A stretch of 32,259 nt of DNA from Microgenomates group bacterium Gr01-1014_16. GTDB lineage: Bacteria; Patescibacteriota; Microgenomatia; CAZETR01; Amesbacteraceae. Numbering within the stretch: the first letter of the stretch is position 1; every line of letters begins with the position of its first letter. Positions 26,892-32,259 of the stretch are shown piece after piece. The DNA lies in contig VMGA01000004.1 of assembly GCA_007376345.1 (NCBI GenBank), forward strand, positions 1 through 32,259, written 5' to 3'. The position numbers were made by a program, and so were the translations under genes. The notes below the pieces were generated by a model, which was not told the origin of the DNA, made no database searches, and saw only the letters and a program-made list of their open reading frames with translations.

Positions 26892-28190
26892 ATGATCCGA
26901 ACCCGTTTTGCCCCCTCCCCCACCGGCTACTTGCACATCGGTGGCCTGCGCACCGCTGCCTATGCTTACGCCCTGGCAAAACACTCTTCCGGGGAATTTC
27001 TCCTGCGCATCGAAGACACCGACCAAAAACGCGAAATCAAAGGCGCGACACAAAAGATTTTTGATGTTTTGGAAAAATTTATGAACTGGGACGGAGTTGT
27101 AATTCAGTCTGACCGGGCCAAAGCCGGTGTTTATCGTGATGCTGCCTTAAAACTAGTAAACTCCGGCCACGCCTTTTACTGCCAGTGCCAACCTCGAAAC
27201 GCCAAGGAACAAGGTTTCTCCACAACATTAAGAGATCCTTGTCGTGATCAACACAATACAACTGGCGCGGTAAAACTCCGGATACCGGACAATGAGACAC
27301 TTACTTACAATGATTTTGTCCTCAAGCACGAAGTTTCGTGGAACAGCAACGATGTTCCGGACACGATTTTACTTAAGTCAGATAGACTTTTTGCCACTTA
27401 TCACTTGGCTGTGGCAGTAGACGACAATTTTCAAAAAATCACTCATGTTCTTCGTGGTCCAGAATGGATTTCCAGCGTCCCGGTTCATCTTCTTGTCCAT
27501 CGTTATTTAGGTTACAAATGGCCGGAGGTAGGACACCCTACTTCTATTTTGGATCCGGCCGGCGGCAAGTTATCCAAGCGAAAAGGCAATTCTTCGGTCG
27601 AGCAATTTTTGGCCGACGGTTACCTACCCGAAGCATTACTAAACTTTGTCATTTTGTTGGGCTGGGCGCCCAAAGATAATCGCGAACTGTTCACTCTAGA
27701 TGAGTTTGTCAAAGCTTTTGACATCAACGGCTTCCAAAAATCTAACCCCGCCCTAAATTTACAAAAGCTGGATTGGTTCAACGCTCATTACATTCGCCAA
27801 AAATCTGACAGCGAGCTGGTTCAATTAATCACGCCGTATTTCAATCATCCCAAACTGGATGAAATTATCCCCCTCATCAAAGATCGCATCACCAAACTCT
27901 CCGACGTTCCTTCTTTAACGTCATTCTTTACTTCTAATCCGCCCATTCCCCCTGATCCTTCTCTTTCCCCCGATCACCTTCGTTTCGCCATAAATAATTA
28001 CGACCGGCTCATCAAAGGCGAACTCATCGATAACATTAAGTCCAAAGGCTGGAAAGTGGGGGACTTCTTTATGTCTCTTCGCATTGCTATCTGCGGTTCT
28101 CGCTCTACTCCCCCCATTACCGAAACCATGCTCATTTTAGGTAAGGACGAAAGTATTAATCGAATAAAAACTGCCTTTCATGAATACTGA
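26892..28190 (+). CDS. gltX: Glutamate--tRNA ligase
   Basis: A 432-aa class I synthetase. RFAPSPTGYLHIGGLRTA gives the HIGH motif (HIGG, 15-18). LLRIEDTD follows near 39-46, and KLSKRKG near 226 is the KMSKS loop. A DxE-like amino-acid and tRNA-acceptor region is intact, while the C-terminal anticodon domain is compact, making the protein 30-60 residues shorter than usual. It is Glu-type, not Gln-type, by the RIEDTD/LSKRKG context. In its last codons the next gene begins (11-bp overlap). Confidence 0.93.
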   Translation: MIRTRFAPSPTGYLHIGGLRTAAYAYALAKHSSGEFLLRIEDTDQKREIKGATQKIFDVLEKFMNWDGVVIQSDRAKAGVYRDAALKLVNSGHAFYCQCQPRNAKEQGFSTTLRDPCRDQHNTTGAVKLRIPDNETLTYNDFVLKHEVSWNSNDVPDTILLKSDRLFATYHLAVAVDDNFQKITHVLRGPEWISSVPVHLLVHRYLGYKWPEVGHPTSILDPAGGKLSKRKGNSSVEQFLADGYLPEALLNFVILLGWAPKDNRELFTLDEFVKAFDINGFQKSNPALNLQKLDWFNAHYIRQKSDSELVQLITPYFNHPKLDEIIPLIKDRITKLSDVPSLTSFFTSNPPIPPDPSLSPDHLRFAINNYDRLIKGELIDNIKSKGWKVGDFFMSLRIAICGSRSTPPITETMLILGKDESINRIKTAFHEY

Positions 28191-29004
28191 CCTACTTCGG
28201 GCGAAATTAAAACTTAAAAGTTTCCAGGCCAAAAACCAACTCATGGCCCATCACCCCCACGTGGCCAAGTTGCTGGCAGCCGGGGCTACCGCCGGCACGC
28301 TTCTTCTATCTCCCGCCCCGCCCGTTCTCCACGCCGCCCTGCCCTCGGCGTCCGAAAATCTGTCAGTCGCTCCTTTTGATCTCCAACAAAATATCCGGGA
28401 TCGCCTCAAACAAATTCTCCCTGAAAAGGTCGGTCCTTTAACAGACAATCAGGAATCTCAAATTATCAATCTATTACATGACACCTTCGGAATCCACGCT
28501 CAAGCTGAATTGGAAGGCAATCGCCTCAATCATCAATATGGCCTGATCGGCGCCGAGCAGCATCTCATGCGCTATCCAGGAGATGTGGTAGAAAACATGG
28601 CGCCCGGCCGGGGAGCCTGGGGCTATTTTGCTTATTCCAAATCCGAACTCACACCCGATCTAATTGAAAAGGAAAAGTATTACGTTGCTGTCCAAACCCT
28701 CTACCTTCCCGACTGGAATACCCGCCTGCCGTATCTGCGCGATTGGTACAAATACCGCAAAGTTATCGTCGTTAATACCATCAACGGCAAAGCGGATGTG
28801 GCCGTGGTCGCTGACGCCGGCCCGGCCGCCTGGACCGGCAAACATTTCGGCGGCTCGCCGGAACTCATGGCCGATCTCAAGCTCAACATCGGCAAGCAAA
28901 AAGGTCCTGTCATTTTATTTTTTGTCGACGACCCCGAAAATAAAGTCCCATTGGGTCCCTTGGAGTACAATTTAGAAAAGCCCCAGCTCTTAACCGGCGT
29001 ATGA
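28180..29004 (+). CDS. Secreted or membrane-anchored protein, possible double-psi beta-barrel
   Basis: A 274-aa protein. A basic N-terminus precedes a short hydrophobic segment (LLAAGATAGTLLLSPAPPVLHAA, about 30-52) that resembles a signal peptide with an Ala-x-Ala cleavage site. The C-terminal half (VVNTINGKADVAVVADAGPAAWTGKHFGGSPELMADLKL) resembles the 'ND.GP..GR..DLS' region of RlpA-type double-psi barrels, but the catalytic Asp is not certain. It overlaps gltX by 11 bp and the next gene by 4 bp. Identity beyond 'exported protein' is a guess. Confidence 0.55.
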   Translation: MNTDLLRAKLKLKSFQAKNQLMAHHPHVAKLLAAGATAGTLLLSPAPPVLHAALPSASENLSVAPFDLQQNIRDRLKQILPEKVGPLTDNQESQIINLLHDTFGIHAQAELEGNRLNHQYGLIGAEQHLMRYPGDVVENMAPGRGAWGYFAYSKSELTPDLIEKEKYYVAVQTLYLPDWNTRLPYLRDWYKYRKVIVVNTINGKADVAVVADAGPAAWTGKHFGGSPELMADLKLNIGKQKGPVILFFVDDPENKVPLGPLEYNLEKPQLLTGV

Positions 29005-29318
29005 AATTTTACGATAAATTAATTTTAATAGATGAAATCACTTCCGAATTGGGTGAATCGGAAGACAGGGAAGAATTAATAACTATTATCAATCAAACAT
29101 TTCACCATCACGTTTTAGACATTATTCTCACCCACTTGCCTCACCATCATCATGAAGAGTTTTTACATCTCTATCACCAAACTCCCCACGACGAGGCATT
29201 GTTAGACTATATAAATCAGCGCATCGACAAAGACATCAAAGCCGAAATCCAATCCCTCGCCCAAAAATTAAAGTCGGAAATCCTCTCTGACATCCGCAAA
29301 TCCAAACCCAAAAAATAG
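29001..29318 (+). CDS. Small acidic helical protein of unknown function
   Basis: A 105-aa soluble protein, almost all helix, rich in Glu, Asp, His and Leu (HHHVLDIILTHLPHHHHEEF), with a basic tail KSKPKK. A cluster of histidines suggests possible metal binding, though this is only a compositional hint. It resembles short DUF5663-like helical proteins seen in CPR genomes, but no family can be assigned. ATGA overlap with the upstream gene. Confidence 0.6.
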   Translation: MKFYDKLILIDEITSELGESEDREELITIINQTFHHHVLDIILTHLPHHHHEEFLHLYHQTPHDEALLDYINQRIDKDIKAEIQSLAQKLKSEILSDIRKSKPKK

Positions 29319-29346
29319 CCTTCATAATTTCTTCATCCATCCAGGG

Positions 29347-29358
29347 TAAAATAGGGCT
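29347..29358 (+). promoter_or_regulatory. -10 element of the two-component operon
   Basis: GGTAAAAT followed by 6 nt and ATG 29359; no SD. Confidence 0.6.
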
Positions 29359-30030
29359 ATGCGGGTGTTATTGGTGGAGGACGAACGCCGGTTGTCGGGC
29401 GTTTTAAAAAAAGGCCTGGAGGAAGACGGCTTTGCGGTGGACGCGGCTTTTGACGGCGAAGAAGGGTTGTTTTTAGCCCAATCGGAAGATTACGATTTAA
29501 TTCTTCTGGATGTCATGCTACCCAAAATGGATGGCATAGAAATCTGCCGCCGCCTCCGCAGCCAAAATGTCAAAACCCCGGTTCTCATGCTCACGGCCAA
29601 ATCCCAGGTGGAAGACAAAGTCGCCGGCCTGGATAGCGGGGCGGACGATTACCTGACAAAACCCTTTGCTTTTCTGGAACTGCGCTCTCGCATCCAGGCT
29701 TTGCTGCGCCGCAGCCGCCAGGAACCGTCGCCGCTTCTGTCTCTGGCCGACCTGGAACTGGACCCCATCAAGCACAAGGTTGTTCGGGCCGGCCGACTGG
29801 TCGAATTGACTCCCAAAGAGTTTGCCGTCTTGGAGTTTTTACTCCGCCGCAAAAATGAAGTGGTGACCCGAACCATGATCACCGAGCACGTCTGGGATTA
29901 CAATTTCGAGGGCATGAGCAATGTGGTGGACGTGTTTATGGCCGCTATCAGGCGTAAAATAGACAACAGGGAGGCCGTAAAACTCATCCATACTATCCAC
30001 GGGGTGGGGTACAAGGCCGGTCAACTATGA
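29359..30030 (+). CDS. OmpR-family response regulator
   Basis: A 223-aa DNA-binding response regulator. Receiver domain: acidic pair in VEDER (7-9), phosphoacceptor Asp51 in LLDVMLP, T/A switch at LTA (78-80), and Lys101 in TKPF. The C-terminal winged helix-turn-helix domain starts near 125 (LSLADLELDP), with the helix MSNVVDVFMAAIRRKI and the wing HTIHGVGYKAG. It is first gene of a leaderless operon with the histidine kinase (ATGA overlap) and an acetyltransferase. Confidence 0.96.
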   Translation: MRVLLVEDERRLSGVLKKGLEEDGFAVDAAFDGEEGLFLAQSEDYDLILLDVMLPKMDGIEICRRLRSQNVKTPVLMLTAKSQVEDKVAGLDSGADDYLTKPFAFLELRSRIQALLRRSRQEPSPLLSLADLELDPIKHKVVRAGRLVELTPKEFAVLEFLLRRKNEVVTRTMITEHVWDYNFEGMSNVVDVFMAAIRRKIDNREAVKLIHTIHGVGYKAGQL

Positions 30031-31430
30031 ACTTCAGGTCATTAAGTTTTCGCTTATCCCTCTGGGTCATTCTGTCGTTTTTGGCGGCCACTATTTTAGC
30101 TTTCGTCGGATTTTACCTCGTCACTTCCCGCCTGCTTCAGGCCAATACCGATGCCGATCTCCAAGCTCACGCCACCAAAGTGGCTGATGTAGTTAGCTCC
30201 CGGGAGTCCGGCATGCACGATGCCCTGGCAAAGGAGGCTTTTTTAGAGCAGTTTAGCCAAATCCCTGGCATGCTGGTGGTCATCACTGATTCACAGGGGG
30301 TGGTGATTTCCGGATCCGCCGCCACCGGCCCCGACCCGATTTTTTACGAACTGTTTGCCAGGGCTCAAAAAGATCGTCGGTCTTTCTTTACCAATCGGCC
30401 GGTCAAAGACCTCGAGATGCGCCTCTATGTCACGCCGGTCACCAAAAACGCCGCTCTGATTGCCTCCATCATTGTGGCCCACCCCGTCAACGTCATCCGC
30501 AAGTCACTAAACTCCCTGCTGTTTTTTATGGCGGGGGTCTATGCGATCCTGGTTGTGCCGGTAGCGGCCGGGGGGTATTTTCTGGTTCGCCGGGGCTTGT
30601 CGCCCGTCTCGGCCATGGCGGACAAAATTGCCCGGATCGAATCCTCGGATTTATCACAGCGGGTGGCCGTCCCCCAAACCTCCGACGCTCTCCAAGAACT
30701 GGCAGTTGCCTTTAATAGTTTGCTGGAGAGGTTAAAACAGTCCATTGACCGCGAAAGGCAGTTTATTGCCGACGTAGCCCATGAAATGAAAACGCCCCTT
30801 TCTACCATCACTTCCACCGCCGAAATTGCCCTCACCCGCCCGCGCGCCCCGGTTGATTATCAGAAAGCCCTGCAGGAAGTCCAAACCGACGCCGTCAAAA
30901 TGGCCACTACCCTCAAAAACGTTTTGGATCTAGCCTGGTCGCAATCTACTCCTTCAGTTAATTGGCAGAAATTTAATTTGTCTGAAACTGTTGGTGAATT
31001 GGCCGAAGTAGCAACTAAACTTGCCCGACCCCGTCATATCGCTGTTACTAGCCGCATCGCCCCTGGCATCTTCATCCTGGGCCAGCCGGAAAAAATTTAC
31101 CGGGCTCTTCTCAATTTAATTGATAACGCCGTCAAGTTTACTCCCGCCGAGGGCAAGATCTCTCTTTCCCTTATTTCCCGTAAAAACCAGGCCGTAGTCG
31201 AAGTTAAAGACACTGGGGCGGGGATTGCCCAAAGCGACCTGCCCCATATTTTTAACCGTTTTTACCGCGGCTCCAAAAGCGGCCGAACCTTGGGGTCGGG
31301 ACTCGGCCTGGCCATCACTTCGTCCATACTTGCCACTCACGGCGGACAAATCAAAGTCAAAAGCTTGCCCGGCCACGGCAGCACCTTCACTGTCTCTCTT
31401 CCTCTGACAGACAACATTCGATCTGGCTAA
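30027..31430 (+). CDS. Membrane sensor histidine kinase
   Basis: A 467-aa kinase partnering the upstream regulator. TM1 is residues 9-31, followed by an extracytoplasmic sensor of about 125 residues, TM2 near 157-180, and HAMP (LSPVSAMADKIARIESSDLSQRV). The HisKA H-box is FIADVAHEMKTPLSTI (phospho-His near 254). HATPase_c has the N-box NLIDNAVKFTP, G1 DTGAGI, the F-box HIFNRFYRG, and G2 GSGLGLAI. Full length. The signal is unknown. Confidence 0.95.
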   Translation: MNFRSLSFRLSLWVILSFLAATILAFVGFYLVTSRLLQANTDADLQAHATKVADVVSSRESGMHDALAKEAFLEQFSQIPGMLVVITDSQGVVISGSAATGPDPIFYELFARAQKDRRSFFTNRPVKDLEMRLYVTPVTKNAALIASIIVAHPVNVIRKSLNSLLFFMAGVYAILVVPVAAGGYFLVRRGLSPVSAMADKIARIESSDLSQRVAVPQTSDALQELAVAFNSLLERLKQSIDRERQFIADVAHEMKTPLSTITSTAEIALTRPRAPVDYQKALQEVQTDAVKMATTLKNVLDLAWSQSTPSVNWQKFNLSETVGELAEVATKLARPRHIAVTSRIAPGIFILGQPEKIYRALLNLIDNAVKFTPAEGKISLSLISRKNQAVVEVKDTGAGIAQSDLPHIFNRFYRGSKSGRTLGSGLGLAITSSILATHGGQIKVKSLPGHGSTFTVSLPLTDNIRSG

Positions 31431-32188
31431 TGCTAAACTACAAGCAAATGATTTTACAAATCTCACCTGACCAATACCCAGCTCTTCTACCTTTCTTTCC
31501 GGATACACCCGAAAACGTTCATGTCCGCTATTTTCTAACTAAGAGGTTGTGTGAAATATATTTGACCGGAAACATTTCAAACCCCCAGGCCATTATCATC
31601 AGGTCAAAACCCACCCCATCAGAATTGTTTGGGTACCAAGATCCAAGCGCTCTCTTTCAAATCCTTAAATCACTGGAAAACTGGCACAGTATCCTGGTTA
31701 ACAACGATATTTCTGAGACTCTAGGCCGTCTTATATCTCAAACGAAAAACATCACTTACGAAAAAGAGATCTACCTTGTCCTAAAACAACCAGTAACCAC
31801 TTTGCCCACAAGCAACGTCCGACAACTTACTTTTGATGATACCCCCATCCTTTTGAGTGCACAAAAATGGTTGCAAGCTGCCGGTAGCACAAGTTCATAT
31901 CAAGAAATGCTTTCGGACGGAATAGTTGTTGGGATAATCGTTAATAACCAGCTAGCCTCAATCGCTTACGCTACTCATATCACGGAAAAATTTGCCGACG
32001 TAGGAACGTTTACTTCTCCGAACCACAGAAATAAGGGTTATTCTACATCGGCAGCCATGTTTTTAATTCAAATGCTTCAAGCTAAAAATCTCACTCCGGT
32101 TTGGAGCACTGACGAAAACAACTCTGCCTCTTTAAAAATCGCCCAAAAACTTAGGTTTACTGGGTTAATATACAAAATGCGTTGGTGA
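31430..32188 (+). CDS. GNAT-family N-acetyltransferase, two-lobed
   Basis: A 252-aa protein whose C-terminal half carries a GNAT fold: GIIVNNQLASIAYATHITEKFADVGTFTSPNHRNKGYSTSAAMFLIQML contains the acetyl-CoA binding loop (H-R-N-K-G-Y). It ends with NNSASLKIAQKLRFTG, the typical GNAT 'N..S..ia.klGF' element. The N-terminal half is a degenerate first lobe (FR47/GNAT_acetyltran-like). It is coupled to the kinase gene (ATG overlaps TAA), so it may be co-regulated. Acceptor unknown. Confidence 0.85.
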   Translation: MLNYKQMILQISPDQYPALLPFFPDTPENVHVRYFLTKRLCEIYLTGNISNPQAIIIRSKPTPSELFGYQDPSALFQILKSLENWHSILVNNDISETLGRLISQTKNITYEKEIYLVLKQPVTTLPTSNVRQLTFDDTPILLSAQKWLQAAGSTSSYQEMLSDGIVVGIIVNNQLASIAYATHITEKFADVGTFTSPNHRNKGYSTSAAMFLIQMLQAKNLTPVWSTDENNSASLKIAQKLRFTGLIYKMRW

Positions 32189-32259
32189 TTTAACGTTTGT
32201 TTAGGTAATAAAACGTCCAGAAAAGAGTGTTGGCAATTTTAGTGCGAGATAATCCTCGG
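32189..32259. other. Right-edge non-coding stretch
   Basis: 71 bp with no ORF or clear terminator seen. Confidence 0.4.

Overview
The window looks like a chromosome segment of an uncultivated candidate-phyla-radiation (Patescibacteria) bacterium, most likely Microgenomates-like. This is an inference. It rests on very compact gene packing, many short membrane and 'domain of unknown function' proteins, an archaeal-type aspartyl-tRNA synthetase, short versions of SpoT, RecJ and GltX, a DUF5678/retropepsin gene family, and genes that seem to be transcribed without leaders. At least 14 genes have a -10-like hexamer exactly 6 nt before the start codon, so the predicted transcription start falls on the start codon. 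No tRNA gene, rRNA gene, CRISPR array, integrase or transposase was seen.

Layout. 1-7050 is an ABC-2 (DUF990-type) exporter cluster. It has one ATPase gene (4512) and three side-by-side permease pairs. The first gene of pair 1 is decayed and runs off the left edge. Two small DUF5678 + retropepsin-like aspartic protease cassettes are wedged beside permease 3' ends, at 1533-2157 and, reversed, at 3779-4384. 7125-9964 holds miaA, an AI-2E family (PerM-like) membrane protein, RNase P RNA on the minus strand, a 52-aa DUF3096-like membrane protein and a DEDDh exonuclease. 9992-10806 is a scrapyard: a frameshifted, truncated Nudix gene, then a direct-repeat-bounded fragment joining the N-terminus of a BRO/DinD-like protein to the C-terminus of a retropepsin. 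10811-13357 holds a DUF5679 zinc ribbon, a small membrane protein, a DUF3048 envelope protein and a PDZ membrane protein that sits between duplicated copies of the DUF3048 gene's 3' end. 13467-16361 is a winged-helix/nucleotidyltransferase regulator, an AbrB-like protein and secD-secF. 16363-18156 carries three copies of a ~41-bp repeat that delimit a third DUF5678-retropepsin cassette and an ACT-domain/small-ORF module. 18153-22605 is CCA-adding enzyme, recJ and relA/spoT. 22595-23504 is a run of four tiny minus-strand genes. 23536-32188 is aspS, a D,D-carboxypeptidase, a membrane-anchored unknown, gltX, two unknowns, and a response regulator/histidine kinase/GNAT operon.

How the genes fit together. 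Housekeeping functions (tRNA maturation and charging, protein export, stringent response, cell-wall trimming) form the backbone. Accessory cargo is inserted at or just after the 3' ends of backbone genes, and in at least four places it is bounded by direct repeats of 16 to ~41 bp. A second layer of small palindromic REP-like repeats (CCCCTCTCCTA..TAGGAGAGGGG) is scattered between genes, nested inside one another, and in one case inserted in frame inside miaA. The most noteworthy candidate system is the recurrent, self-promoted, direct-repeat-bounded DUF5678-retropepsin cassette.
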